NCBI GenBank assembly: GCA_014529385.2
Contig: CM043951.1
Location: 110,629,469 to 110,693,468 of the forward strand
Length of the DNA stretch: 64,000 bases
Direction of reading: 5' to 3'
Origin: Adiantum capillus-veneris
Lineage: Eukaryota > Streptophyta > Polypodiopsida > Polypodiales > Pteridaceae
The translations under genes were made by a program, and so were the position numbers. The notes beneath the pieces were generated by a model, which did no database searches, was not told where the DNA came from, and worked only from the letters and a program-made list of their open reading frames with translations. This document shows, piece by piece, positions 22,413-33,431 of this stretch (the stretch's first letter is position 1; every line of letters starts with the position of its first letter).

Positions 22413-22477
22413 TGATAGACCGCTTTTGGCGTGTACAATGTAGCATGTATATGTCTGGGCATATGTAATACATGCAT
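22413..22477 (+). repeat. Gy2 5' LTR, first part
   Basis: 65 bp matching the start of the 3' LTR (GACCGCTTTTGG, GTGTACAA.GTAG, GGGCATATGTA, ATACATGCATT) before an insertion begins. Confidence 0.75.
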
Positions 22478-23121
22478 TGGAGGATTTACTATTAGTAATG
22501 GGGGGATGTCACCTGCATGCATCCAAATTAGAGAAACCCCCTATGTACGATATCTTACATGCTAAGCTACCCCCTACATGCGGACAAAATATGGACATTC
22601 TCACAATGAGCCACCCCCCTCATACAAATTTCATACGGAATGTAACGACCCACTATTTTATGCATACTAGTAATATGACAATTTTAGAAGCACATGCTTT
22701 TGCAAAAATACATGTTGAATTGCAAACAAACAGAAGTGTAGATTGTACTTTGTCTTCATTTGCGAGACCAAACCACCATATCCAGTAACAAATATAACAA
22801 ATACTAGATTAAAATAAACTAATATATTCAATGTAATTTGACAAAAAATGGACAACATTTCCCTTGTACACTGATACAAATCTCAATCTCACGACAAATA
22901 ATACTAGCCACCTACTTAGTAGGCTTCCCACATGGGATTTAAGGCACACATATGAAATGGATTGTTCTCTAAATAACAAACAATAGCATGCACTTAAACA
23001 ACCATGGAAAACTTCACTTATCAAACCAAAACACATTACAAAACAACCCATTAAATTATTAAACTTTTTGAACAAAAACACTACACTTGAAAACACTCGT
23101 TGCATCAACCTTAAATGATAG

Positions 23122-23125
<4 letters not shown>

Positions 23126-23183
<58 letters not shown>

Positions 23184-23286
23184 TGAATAACAGGTCTTGA
23201 GTTTAACTCCTCATCGGCTAGATCTTTAAGGTCTATTGGGATAATTTCCTACGACGTTAAAACTCTCTTCTTCTTCTTCTTCTCTC

Positions 23287-23338
<52 letters not shown>

Positions 23339-23359
23339 GCACGCACACACACACACACC
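23126..23359 (+). repeat. CT and CA microsatellites
   Basis: (CT)n at 23126-23182, and (TTC)n grading into (CT)n then (CA)n at 23263-23359. Confidence 0.9.
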
Positions 23360-24062
23360 ATCTACCAAAGTCAAATGTTTTTATTCACTCAAAACTTTTG
23401 AAAGTAATGTGTATTATATCCTATTATAGACCACAGTCTAGAGATAGAGCCACCTTGTTGATGTTGGTAACCTGCATGCAACAACAGATAGAGCTGAAAT
23501 ATCATGGGAAAAAAAGGATGTTGGTCGTGTTCCTTTGGCTGCAATGTCAATTGTGATGCCAACACGATTTCGGCTACTTTCAGTGAATGCGAGGGGAGGG
23601 CATCTCTCCATTTTTAATCACCTACTATTTCAACTTGAAGGCATGTGGTACTACACAAGTAATGTCAAATGAGATGTAGTTTAGAGCTTTCTCTTGGGAT
23701 GTTGTCTCTTCAAACACACTACTTGCAGAGTATGCGCAATAGTGGCATGAACAGCAAGCACTAGGCTGATTTTAGTAGATGCGAGACGTGGGCGTCTCTC
23801 CCGATTCAATCACCTAAGATTGCATCTTGAAGGCATATAGACCTACATAAGATGCTAAAAATGAATGTTAAAAAGGATGTCGTGGTTGGCAATGCCTTGG
23901 TTGATAGGTATACCAAACATGGTGTACTTCAAAAAAATTGCACCCTTCTGCATCAAAATGCCACAAAACTAATTCATTATTCTACAAGTTAAAACCATCA
24001 TTTTGAGGTTTTTACAGTGACCTAATGTGACAAGATAAAATAATTTAAGGTAAAAATCCATA

Positions 24063-24470
24063 CTTCAAGATGGCACACCTGATCAAGCCATATGACCATG
24101 ACAAATTGAGACTATATTTGTAATTATATGCAAAATAAAGACTCTGTTATGTGTGACACACAGACCCAAGGTATGTGAGACGTGTTTGCTACCTTTTTTA
24201 TTCTTCTGTTAAGAAACTATAGCTCAAGATAACACACCTGGTCAAGCCATATGACCATGTAGGAAATTAAAACTAAAGAATCTGTAACTACATAGAAAAA
24301 ATTTAACAATCTTAAAATATGTCACTCTTTTTATTTGTAAAAAGAGGCACAAATTACCATTTGATAAGAAATGAATAGCTCAAGATAACAAACCCAATCA
24401 AACCACATGACCATGTGAAAAATTGAGACTATTCTAATTGTAAATACATAAATTTATTTCAATTTTGGGT
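24063..24470 (+). repeat. Three imperfect direct repeats, period about 157 bp
   Basis: (CT)TCAAGATGGCACACCTGATCAAGCC-type blocks, each followed by CA(T/C)ATGACCATG and a GAGACTA..TTGTAA stretch, begin near 24063, 24222 and 24377. No coding content. Confidence 0.7.
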
Positions 24471-25621
24471 TGTCCAAAGATCTACATGTACATGTACAAT
24501 AGATAATTCTTGCTAAAAGCTTAAACAAATTTTTACAAGAAGGAATTCTTTAGATTTTAATACATTCTTGTCTACACACAGAATGATTGCTTCTACTACT
24601 TCAAAAAAACTTGAAAAGAAAGGAATCTTTAAGTCTTTGAAAGAAAACCTACAATGTCACACATATGGCTTGAGACTTAATGTACATTCTTTATTGAGTT
24701 AATTCAACACTACCACACAAAATTGTGAGTATGGCAAAGAAAAAAGGTAAAAGCATATGACACTCTTTAAGACTAAAGCATATATAGCACTTTAAGCATA
24801 TAAAACACAAGGTTTACAAGCTCCAATACAAGGCATTTAGTATTATTACAGTCAAATTCTTCAAATGGTGATCTAAAACTACAATAGATAATTCTTGCTA
24901 AAATTTTAAAGAATTATCTTTCACTAAAACATCAACAAACATTGTACCCATAGTCTGCATCATTTAGTGGACAGTTTAACTCTTTAATGAGCATTAAAAT
25001 TTGAAATAATGTGTTCTAATTTCTATAAACTATCACTAAGCCGATGCACTTGCAAAATTCAGACTAGATTTTGAGCTTGCCTTGAAAAAATTTGACAAAT
25101 TTAGTTACCGGCAAATGCTTAAAATAGTGATTTAAAAACCAAAATAGTTTTAAAATTATTGTTTACCCTTATTTTCTTCGGTAAGGAAATTTTTTTTTGG
25201 CAATCCGTGCATTGTGCAACAACCTTCAAGGTCATTCAAGTAACTTCAATTTACTCCTAGCAAGTTTTTCAAGAAAAAATTAATCAATGAAGTTGAAACA
25301 TGCACTGGATAGTGAATGTCACGACTCACATTTCAATTTTGCTAGAGAGTGAAGAGTCAAGACTCACAAGGCGCACATTTTCTCTTGAGCGTGGGAGTCA
25401 GGACTTGGCTGAGCCTTGAAAGTTGAGGGCTTAAGAATCAAGAAGCTCTGTCAAGCAAGAATCATGATCATTCCAAGTACCAAGAGGCAACACCGCTACA
25501 GGTTGGGAGTCAAGACCTGAGACGAGCTTGCGAGCAGCTCAAGCAAGCCGGTAGTTGAGAGACAAGACTTGACCTGCTGTCACCTCACGCTGCATGCAAC
25601 CTCGCAGGTCAAGAATCAAGA

Positions 25622-25838
25622 ATTGACACTTGATAGCACCACTGTAGCATGTGCGGATAGGAGGTCGACAGTAAACAGCATCAGAGCAGTGGCAGCAAAT
25701 ACGGACTTATGACTCACAGCAGGTTGGAATCGACACTTGACAGCAGCACTGCAACAGGTACGCACAATAGGTCAACAATAGATAGCATCATAGAAGCGGT
25801 AGAGACGATAGGGAGGATGTGAGGCAACGAGGCTTGAG
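25622..25838 (+). repeat. Imperfect direct repeat, offset 108 bp
   Basis: AATTGACACTTGATAGCACC (25621) and ATCGACACTTGACAGCAGCA (25729) start two related blocks, each containing AGGTC(G/A)ACA and GATAGCATCA-like sequence. Confidence 0.6.
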
Positions 25839-26040
25839 CGACAAGCGTCGAGCAATGACAGATGAGTCATGATCATGCTCTTGCTTGTAGCTTGTCGTGT
25901 GCATGAGAGATGGTGAGCATTAAGGACCTCTAGAGTCTGTGGAGTGACTCGTGATGCCCTAGGGGTTGTAGTTTGTAGATGAGTTCACACGGGCCAGCAG
26001 GGCCACGGACAAAGTTCAAATTAAGTTCAAGAATCAAAGG

Positions 26041-26456
26041 TCACTAAGCAAATACAAATTATAATAAAACTATAAACCATGGTCCATCACTAAAGATCTC
26101 ATAAACTTTGAGTTCGGGTTTTGAAGGGCAATTTGAATCCCAGCCCTTCTAATGACAGATCACACAAATTTTCTTCCTTCACGATTGAAATGCAACTTCA
26201 AATTGATCGCGTCAAACGAAGGGTCCGTCACGAGTGAACCCTTCCTACGCACGGTTGAGAGCCATTTGAAGGGCAGAAGGGCATCAAAAACTATTGTTGG
26301 GGCCCACAACTACGGAAAAACTTCAAATTATGGTCACATGTCATTAAGCAAATAAAAATTATCATAAAGCTTTAAACCATGGTCCATCACTAAGACCTCG
26401 TATACTTTGAATTCTGTTTTTGAAGGACAATGTGAAAGCCAGCCCTTCTAATGACA
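26041..26456 (+). repeat. 117-bp direct repeat, offset 300 bp
   Basis: 26041-26157 and 26341-26456 both run from TCA(C/T)TAAGCAAATA through AAACCATGGTCCATCACTAA to AGCCCTTCTAATGACA. Confidence 0.85.
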
Positions 26457-26480
26457 TGTTTGTATGTAGCCCCTATGTAG

Positions 26481-26506
26481 CCCCCCCCCCCCCCCCCCCC
26501 CCCCCC
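26481..26506 (+). repeat. C26 homopolymer tract
   Basis: Uninterrupted run of about 26 C (G on the minus strand), flanked on both sides by CTATGTA. Confidence 0.85.
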
Positions 26507-26630
26507 TATGTATACGGTATGAGTATGAAGGTATGAGAGGCTACCCCTATTGTATACGCTTATGTACAGAATCCAAAAAAACCCCTCTTGTACACTCACA
26601 TGGTACCATATGGAAAAACACAGTGAATCC

Positions 26631-27681
26631 GCCAAGGGCCCATGTACATGCCTTAATAGGATATTGAGGCCTTATATATGGTCCTTTGTGGCTTATTTTG
26701 TCTCTAGGAAATGTGTTTGATCTTTTTAGAATGTGAATAATTCAAGTGGGAGATGTGGGCACCCTCGTCCCGCCCGAGAAGTTTGGTACATGCGGTAATT
26801 GTCTATTTGTAGTGCCTGATCTGCGGTGATGTGTGCACCACCCTAGAAGTGGTCAAAAAGATAATGTGAGGATGTTTCAAAGTTCTTTGGGTATCAAGGA
26901 TCAAGCGTACCGAATTTGGTAAATTTTGGAGTTTGTTTGTGGTTTTTTTCGCAAGAAATGCCCGTCGGGGGGTCAAAATTGGGCCAAAAAAGGTCAAAAC
27001 ATGGTCAAAAAAGGTGTGAAAAGGCTTCAAATTGTCACAATAGTCACGGTTCCATGAGTGTTCAAGCTGACGGAGAATTTTTGAAGCCAAGCCTTGGCAC
27101 TTTCACCTCTCTGTGTGTGGGAGAAAGCAGGGTTCCTACAAGTGGTCTAGTGCAGTCCCGTCGCATTCGCGGCCTAATTTCAAGTGTGTGGAGGAGTGAA
27201 TGAGAGCTTTCTCTCTTCAATTTTGCACTTAGGAGAGTCTATGGAAGTTTTGAGGTTTCCATGGATGTGTGTGTGCAAGGAATTGAGGGAAGAAGGTGCG
27301 GCTTTCTGCAAGACTATGTGACCCTATATCGATGGTGTATCGATGCCATTAGGGTTGGCGCTACTCCAAAGTGTCCAACAGAGTGGAGTTTGGTGAAGGC
27401 TTTGCAATGGTTTGAGGGAGGCCTTTTGTGTCTGGAATTTTTGAGTTTTTTATGTTTTTTCTTGTATATTTTAGTCACCATCAAGTGTGATTTCAAGTGT
27501 TGATCAACTCAACTCACCTTGTAGTGTCTGCGGGCAAGCAAGGGCTTGTAGGTCAAGGTGTTTGGACTTTGAATTGAGCTTGTGGCTAGTATTTATGTGG
27601 GTTAGAATTTAATCAAATTCCTTGTGTGGTGTTGAGTTGTTTGGGTGTGTGAGTGTGTGCACGGCATCTTTTGCTCCATCA
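26631..27681 (+). repeat. Gy2 5' LTR, main part
   Basis: It parallels 32045-33097: CCCATGTACATGC, TTTTGTCTCTAGG, GTGGGCACCCTC, GTGCCTGATCTGCGGTGATG, CACCTCTCTGTGTGTGGGAG and the end GCATCTTTTGCTCCATCA. Divergence between the LTRs is high (many substitutions and indels), so the insertion is old. Frames inside are chance. Confidence 0.85.
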
Positions 27682-27684
27682 TCC

Positions 27685-27706
27685 TTTGGCGATCCCGCTC
27701 GGGAGC
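27685..27706 (+). promoter_or_regulatory. Gy2 primer-binding site
   Basis: Three bases after the LTR end comes TTTGGCGATCCCGCTCGGGA. Its complement ends in CGCCA-3', as expected for a charged-tRNA 3' end. The tRNA species is not assigned. Confidence 0.6.
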
Positions 27707-27849
27707 GAAAATTTTTCGGTTGTGCACCCTAGCGAAGCAATTTTGCTGTGAAGTTTGAGCTTCATTGAAGAAAAGTGGTGGTTTGGTTGAGGTGAAAGAC
27801 TTCAACTTTTGTGGAGTTACTTGCACAAGGAAGAAGCGACTTTGAAGGG

Positions 27850-28800
27850 ATGCATATAGTCGGCCAGTGTTCACAGGGAAGGGGGATGTCAAGGACTGGA
27901 TGTTACTAACTTCGAGTGGCATACGCTTGGTATGCATATTGTGAATGATGAAGCAAAGCTTCATGTATTTCCTCTTGCACTCAAAGGATAAGCTCGCGAG
28001 TGGTTTGAAGGTTCAGAGGAAGACAAAAAGCAAACATGGGAGCAGGTGAAGGAGGCAATTTTTTACAGGTTTGGAAAGAAGCTAACCGCAATAGAAGCAA
28101 AGACAAAATTGAGAGGTTTGCAGCAAGATGTTCATGCTAACTTTAAAGAGTTTTTGCAACACTTCAAACGACTTTGGGTGCAATTGGAGGTGCATCCCAA
28201 GTACCACTAGGGGATTTCTTTAAAGTGTGTCAGTTTATGGATTGTCTCCATCCAAGTGTAAGGGATAAGGTCAATCAAGAGGAGCCTGCTATATTTGAAA
28301 GAGCTCTGGAAATTGCCAAGGCCAAGGGTAATAAGATCAAGAGAAGGTGGGAGCAAGGCATGACACATGTTGAGCCAGTTGTGGTGCAACCAATGGTTCT
28401 TGTGGCAGTGGATGATAGAGTGGAGTGAGTGGTTCAAGGTCTGGATCCCATTACGGCCCAGGTTTTGCATGATCTTGCTGGTCAGTTGCAAGAATTAAGG
28501 ATTAACATAATGAACAGAAACCAAAGAGAAGAGCGGGCAGTTGGGAGAGGCACGGGAAGAAGGCTACAAGCCAGATGCTGCAAATGTGACTAAGAGGGTC
28601 ACTACGCCCCTGATTGTCTTGAACCACCAAGAGAGAGAGGAGGGATATACCCATCATATGGGCATGATCGAGGGAGAATAGAAGAAAATCATCAAGATTT
28701 CGCGCTAGAGGCACCACCGCCGCAATAACAACCACAACCGTTGCCTAGAAATGGAGAAGGTAGAGGTATTAACATCATTACCCTTGAGCATCAAGATGTG
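27850..28800 (+). pseudogene. Gy2 Gag
   Basis: Best frames: about 27960-28173 (FEGSEEDKKQTWEQVKEAIF, RGLQQDVHANFKEFLQHFKR) and the open frame 28174-28428 (LGDFFKVCQFMDCLHPSVRD, RALEIAKAKGNKIKRRWEQG). After a stop, QVLHDLAGQLQEL and a zinc knuckle CCKCD.EGHYAPDC are seen, with a stop inside the knuckle near 28591. This is the capsid-to-nucleocapsid order of a gypsy Gag. At least one frameshift and several stops make it inactive. Confidence 0.75.
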
Positions 28801-29030
28801 GATGTTTTGGCCAATAATAGAGCTATGCATGATAGGGATAAAGAGACAGAAGAAGAGAGGAAAACAAGACCAAGGAAAGGGAAGCTAAGGTAGAAGACAA
28901 ACCAGAGAGTAGTAAGAGGCGACGAAGAAGGAAAATAGGTCCAAAAGGCTACCCCCTTGGCCAAGGTGTTGAAGACTATGATATTGTTGACAACATACAA
29001 AATCCTAAGGCCAATATATCTTTTGGTTAG

Positions 29031-29555
29031 TTGGTGGCTTTGAACGCTAAATTGAGGAGGCAGTGGACCAAGTGTGCGAGTACGCGGCTTCCTTCCAAAA
29101 AGGAAAAGCATCAAAGCATGGTGTCATCCTTGAGGGTTGGTCACCTAGTGGATATTGTGCAAATAGTTGAAGCTATATTGGGAAAGAAGACGGAAGTGCA
29201 ATCATACGTGGATGGTAGTGGCCATATGAGTGTCATGACCGAGGCTATCATGAAGGAGGCAGGTGTCAAGATGTCACTGAATGCTTCAATCCGTATGAGG
29301 ATGGCCAACCACAAAAAGTCAAGGTGTCTTGAGATAGCTGAAGATGTGAAGATAAAAGTCTTGGGGATAGAGTGCTTGGTTGATTTTTATGTGATGCAAG
29401 CGGGTGAGAATGCTTATTCGATGATTTTAGGGAGGCCATGGCTTATAACCCTTGGTGCTAAGCAGGATTGGGGCATGGGCTTGATCACCATCCCTGACCA
29501 AGAGAAAGGAAGGACCATTGTCTACAACATGAAGACACACGACAGTCGTACGTAG
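29031..29555 (+). pseudogene. Gy2 aspartic protease
   Basis: A 174-codon frame: ALNAKLRRQWTKCASTRLPS, VGHLVDIVQIVEAILGKKTE, active-site loop VQSYVDGSGHMSVMTEAI, then RMRMANHKKSRCLEIAEDVK, GIECLVDFYVMQAGENAY, SMILGRPWLITLGAKQDWG and TIPDQEKGRTIVYNM. The loop reads D-G-S-G rather than the common D-(S/T)-G-A. The ILGRPWL motif is the second conserved retropepsin block. It is close in sequence to Gy1 and Gy3 proteases, which mark them as one lineage. It starts at a Met within the Gag-protease linker; the natural protein is a longer polyprotein. Confidence 0.8.
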
Positions 29556-29619
29556 CCCCTGTTGGAGATGCAAGATACAGATTCGACAAAAATTACATCA
29601 TATGATAGTGATGCTTTGT

Positions 29620-30400
29620 CAAGATGAAGAATGTAAGCGAGTTCTCCTACACAAAAATGGAATAGTGGGCCTTTGCCTTGGTTCTTGCTTGTCGCGGGTT
29701 CAAAACCTATCTGTTGCCCCAAAAGTTCTATGTGCTTACCACATCAAGCCTTTTGCCAGATATACTACAACATTTTGAAGACTAGCAAGCGCATCTTAAA
29801 GTGGACTTTGGAGCTTCAAGAGTATGACTTAAGGTTTTGAACCTTTGCCTTCGTTCTTGCTTGTCGCGGGTTCAAAACCTATCTGTTGCCCTAAAAGTTC
29901 TATGTGCTCACCACATCAAACATTTTGCCAAATATACTACAACATTTGAAGACTAGCAAGCGCATCTTAAAGTGGACTTTGGAGCTTCAGAAATATGACT
30001 TTGAGTTTAAAGTGGATCATTCTATTAAAGCTCACCTAGCGGACATAGTGGTACACAAGGGAGGGGAGCTTCCATCTTATCCAAGGGTTGACAAGGATGA
30101 TCATGAAGAGGAAGTGGATATTACAGATGTGTATACAATGATGTTTGATGGTTCATACAGGAAAGTTCTTTTCAAAAGACAAGTGGTGGGGTAGTCATTA
30201 AGAACCCAAAAGGCGATGTAATATTTTCTAGATCTTACGATCTTGATGAAGCTGAAAGTAATAATGAGGCCAAGTATCTCACACTTTTCCTTGGGTTGAA
30301 GCAATGTGCTCAGTTTGGATTGAAGAGGGTCATTGCAAAAGGTGATGTGTTGCTAGTCCATGAATCAGTTGCTTGGTTTGAGGAATGTTAAGAAAGACAA
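29620..30400 (+). pseudogene. Gy2 RNase H domains (RT itself missing)
   Basis: After the protease the sequence goes almost directly to the RT-attached RNase H (LVLACRGFKTYLLPQKFYVL), without fingers, palm or a catalytic YVDD/FMDD box. About 1.3 kb of RT is deleted. The open frame 29904-30194 gives LKWTLELQKYDFEFKVDHS, AHLADIVVHKGGELPSYP and MMFDGSYRKVL, the start of the second RNase H. This continues in another frame with VVIKNPKGDVIFSRSYDLD, ESNNEAKYLTLFLGL and VIAKGDVLLV. The second RNase H before integrase is the Tat-lineage trait. Confidence 0.75.
29671..30014 (+). repeat. 172-bp tandem duplication in Gy2 RNase H region
   Basis: CTTTGCCTT(G/C)(G/T)TTCTTGCTTG begins copies at 29671 and 29843. 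They carry the same CGCGGGTTCAAAACCTATCT and CTTAAAGTGGACTTTGGAGC. The 172 bp are not a multiple of three, so the reading frame is broken. Confidence 0.9.
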
Positions 30401-30500
30401 TTTGAAGAAGTAGTTATATGGCATCAAGAAGCTTCTGCATGAGTTTGAGAAGATACAGTTTAAGCATGTTCCTCATGAGCAGGATAAAGAAGCTGATGAT

Positions 30501-30935
30501 TTGGCTAGGGACAGGTTGGATTCCTTAGTAGCTCCTTTAAAGGTTAAGGAAGCCTTGTATGCAGGAAGGGAATCATTGCAAGATGTAGAAGTATTTCTTG
30601 GTAAAGGGCAATGTCCAAAGGGCATGTCAAAGGTTCAACGTAAGAGAATAGTTGCAAAAGCAAGAAACTACACATTGGAAAGTGAGGATCTCATGCTTTA
30701 TGGCAAGGATAGCATTTCGAGAAAAGTGCCATACAAAGAAGAAATAGGCTTGATTTTAAAGCATTGCCATGAAGAAACAAGCCATCAAGGCAAGGATCAG
30801 GTTGTCTTTTGTATTTTGAGATCAGGTTACTGTTGGCCCTCTATGATGAGATATGCTTATTTTTTATGCAAGTCATGCCATGAATGTCAAGTGTTTCAAA
30901 CCAAAAGCTTTTGGCTGAGCTTCAAAAAGCTATAA
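30501..30935 (+). pseudogene. Gy2 second RNase H end and integrase zinc-binding domain
   Basis: A 144-codon frame: LAPLKVKEALYAGRE-like linker, QRKRIVAKARNYTLESEDLM, LYGKDSISRKVPYKEEIGLI, then LKHCHEETSHQGKDQ and FLCKSCHECQVF. The His-His-Cys-Cys set (H..H, C-x2-C) is the N-terminal zinc-binding domain of gypsy integrase. It ends where the frame shifts just before the catalytic core. Confidence 0.75.
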
Positions 30936-30957
30936 TGTCTTTTGATGCATTTGCAAA

Positions 30958-31530
30958 ATGGGGAGTGGATGTTGTAGGTCCAATGCCAAAAGGACCAACA
31001 ATGGCAAAAGGTATATCCTTGTGGCTGTGGACTATTTGACAAAATGGGTGGAGGCAAGAGTGGTAAAAGACTTAACAGCAGGGAGAGTAGCCTCTTTTTT
31101 GTATGAACAGTTGTGTTGCATGGTTGAAGCTCCTATGGTTATCATTTTTTATCGTGGACCAAGGTTTAGGGGAAAACTTGTTGCTGCTCTCACGGAGAAA
31201 TTGAAAATTCAGCATAGGCATTCTTCTCCTTACTACCCAGAATGCAATGGATTGGTTGAAAAGTGCAATGGTCAAATTGTGAAGATGCTATCAAAGTATG
31301 CTAAAGAGCATCCTAAAGAGTGGGACTTGGACTTGGAAAAGTGTTTGTGGGCTTATAGAACTACGTATAGAGTGTCAACACAGTTTATGCCATATGAGCT
31401 TGTTTATGAAAAGGAAGCTCGTATGCCCATACAAGTGCAATCGGATGCCTTGAAGTTGTTGTGCAGAATGCAAGGTGCGCATAATGACAAGTTACATGAA
31501 CAATTCTTTCTCTATAGTTGTTGCAAATGA
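30958..31530 (+). pseudogene. Gy2 integrase catalytic core
   Basis: A 190-codon frame: KRYILVAVDYLTKWVEARVV, VASFLYEQLCCMVEAPMVII, FYRGPRFRGKLVAALTEKL, IQHRHSSPYYPECNGLVEKC and WDLDLEKCLWAYRTTYRVST. The Glu of the triad (NGLVEK) is present. The second Asp position, SDKG or LDRG in sister elements, reads FYRG, so the catalytic Asp is lost. The first Asp lies just upstream in a different frame. Similar to Gy1 1327-1800 and Gy3 54600-55140. Confidence 0.8.
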
Positions 31531-31676
31531 ATGGAGAGAAAGCCAGTGACTATTATCTTCAACAAGCAGAGACAAGGATGGAGAAAATGAATAAGAGGCT
31601 GCCAGAGAAAGAGATCAAAGAGGGAGATCTGGTGATGAAGTATGACTCTCGCTTGGATTTCACGTTTTAGAAGAAG

Positions 31677-31865
31677 TTGAGGGCCAAATGGTTGGGTCCA
31701 TACAGAGTGAAGCATGTATTTTCTAATGGCACATATGAGCTGGAAAAATTGTATGGTGAACGTTTGTGCTATAGAATAAATGGGTATATATTGAAGAAAT
31801 ATTTTGCAAGGGATGTGGTTCTAGATGCGAATAGTCTCTTGGTTGAGAATAAATGCTCTACCTAG
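31677..31865 (+). pseudogene. Gy2 integrase C-terminal domain
   Basis: RAKWLGPYRVKHVFSNGTYE followed by LEKLYGERLCYRINGYILKK is the GPY/F-like module that ends gypsy integrases. An in-frame stop near 31668 (SRLDFTF then stop) separates it from the preceding piece. The next bases, AGAGGGTGGGCAA (31865-31877), form the purine tract that primes plus-strand synthesis. Confidence 0.75.
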
Positions 31866-31876
31866 AGGGTGGGCAA

Positions 31877-33097
31877 TGATGAAAGACCGCTTTTGGCATG
31901 TACAAAGTAGTGTATATATGCATGGGCATATGTATAAAAATATGTAAATACATGCATTTTGAAGCTTTGCAAAGTGGTTTCAAGTTCTTAAAAAATATGC
32001 AACGTGTACACATTGTGAATAGTCAGGTTTGCTTGCCAGCAGTCGAGCACATGTACATGCTTGGATAGGGTATGGGGGCCTTGGATATGGTTCTTGCTAG
32101 CTTCTTTTGTCTCTAGGGAATGTGTTTGAGCTTTCTAGAATGTGCATAATGCAAGTGGGAGGTGTGGGCACCCTCATCCCTCCCAGGAAGTTTGGCACAT
32201 GCGGTTACTGTCTATTTGCAGTGCCTGATCTGCGGTGATGTGTGCATCACCCTAGGAGTGGTCAAAAATAGAATTTGGGGATGTAGCAAAGTGATTTGGG
32301 TATCAAGGATCATGTGTACAAAATTTTGTGAATTTTGGAATCCATTTGGGGTTTTCCCATGAAAAATACCCACCGACTGTCAAAATTGGTCAAAACTGGG
32401 CCAAAAAGGGTCAAAATGGTCAAAAAAGGTGTGAAAAGGCTTCAAATTTCCACATCATTCATGGTGCCGTGAGTGCTCAAGATGAGCGAGAATTTTTAAA
32501 GCCAAGTCTTGGCACTTTCACCTCTCTATGTGTGGGAGAAAGCAGGGTTCCTACAAGTGGTCTAGTGCATTCCCATCGCATTCACTTCCTGTTTTCGAGT
32601 GTGTGGAGGAGTGAATGAGAGATTTATCTCTTCAATTTTTCACTTGGGAGAGTCTATGGAATTTCTAAGGTTTCCATGGATGTGTGTGTGCAAGGAATTG
32701 AGGTAAGAAGTGCGGCTTTCTGCAAGACTATGTGACCTTGTATCGGTGCCGTTAGAGTTGGCGCTACTCCAAAGAGTCCAACAGAGTGGAGTTTGGTGAA
32801 GGCTTTCCAATGGTTTGAGAGAGGACTTGTGTGGTTGGAATCTTTGAGTTTTTGATGTTTTTTCTTGTACATTTTGTTCACCATCAAGTGTGATTTCAAG
32901 TGTTGATCAACTCGACTCACCTTGTAGGTCGAATTGTTTGGAGTTTGAATTGAGCTTGTGGCTAGTTTTCTTTTTTAGATCCTTTTTATTGAGCTCTTGG
33001 GTGGTGGTGTATGTGGGTTGGAATTTAAGTAAACTCCTTGTGTGGTGTTAAGTTGTCTAGGTGTGTGAGTGTGCGCATGGCATCTTTCGCTCCATCA
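31877..33097 (+). repeat. Gy2 3' LTR
   Basis: About 1.22 kb, TGATGAAAGACCGC to GCTCCATCA, pairing with the interrupted 5' LTR. It is followed by ACACGTATGATGTCT, the missing half of the palindrome cut at 22412. Confidence 0.85.
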
Positions 33098-33431
33098 ACA
33101 CGTATGATGTCTTTTTTCCCTGAATGGAGTTTTGTTTCTACCACAATGGCCCCTTGATATGTATAGCATGCATATGTGCTCACACCCAATTTTGGATATC
33201 AACGTTGTACAATTTCACTACTTTTTACCCAGGAACTTCCTGAAAAGAGTAATATGCACTCAATTCTCAACTTATTTGCCCAAATGAGATGAAACTTTGT
33301 GAATGTGCTACACACAATATGCAGAATGTGAATATGAAGTCAAAGGTTCAATTTGAGTACCAAATCACCCCTTGAGACATCATATGCATATGATGTCCTT
33401 ACTTATGGGTTTTTGTAAAGATTTGTCCTAC
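33098..33431. repeat. Outer palindrome array, right part
   Basis: Half-palindrome CGTATGATGTCT at 33101-33112 and a full copy with core ATGCAT centred at 33386, 286 bp later. The array is then truncated by the Co2 LTR at 33432. Confidence 0.85.

Larger units (their letters stand above)
22478..26630. mobile_element. 4.15-kb insertion in the Gy2 5' LTR, unclassified
   Basis: The 3' LTR has only about 100 bp where the 5' LTR has this segment, so it was inserted after, or replaced part of, the LTR. No coding frame, transposase or clear terminal repeat was found. Contents: two CT-rich microsatellites, direct repeats near 23571/23764, a triple repeat near 24063/24222/24377, a pair at 25622/25730, a 117-bp pair at 26041/26341 and a C26 tract. 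Edges share CCCCTATGTA-type motifs in loose inverted orientation (22540 and 26550). This is weak evidence for a DNA element. Confidence 0.4.
22413..33097 (+). mobile_element. Gy2: Tat-type Ty3/gypsy with deleted RT
   Basis: The LTR start TGATAGACCGCTTTTGGC (22413) and end CTTTTGCTCCATCA (27681) pair with 31877-33097. A primer-binding site follows the 5' LTR and the purine tract AGAGGGTGGGCAA precedes the 3' LTR. Internal order on the plus strand: Gag (28174), protease (29031), RNase H (29700-30400), integrase (30501-31865). The RT fingers and palm are missing. Flanks are TACGC (left) and ACAC (right) within a palindrome of the outer array, a 4-5 bp target duplication that has since mutated. 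The 5' LTR carries a 4.15-kb insertion. Confidence 0.85.

Noticed and set aside
26390-26635. Gly-rich minus-strand frame
   Set aside because: Created by the C26 tract; no other coding evidence. The same applies to the Gly-rich frames at 2669 and 60726.
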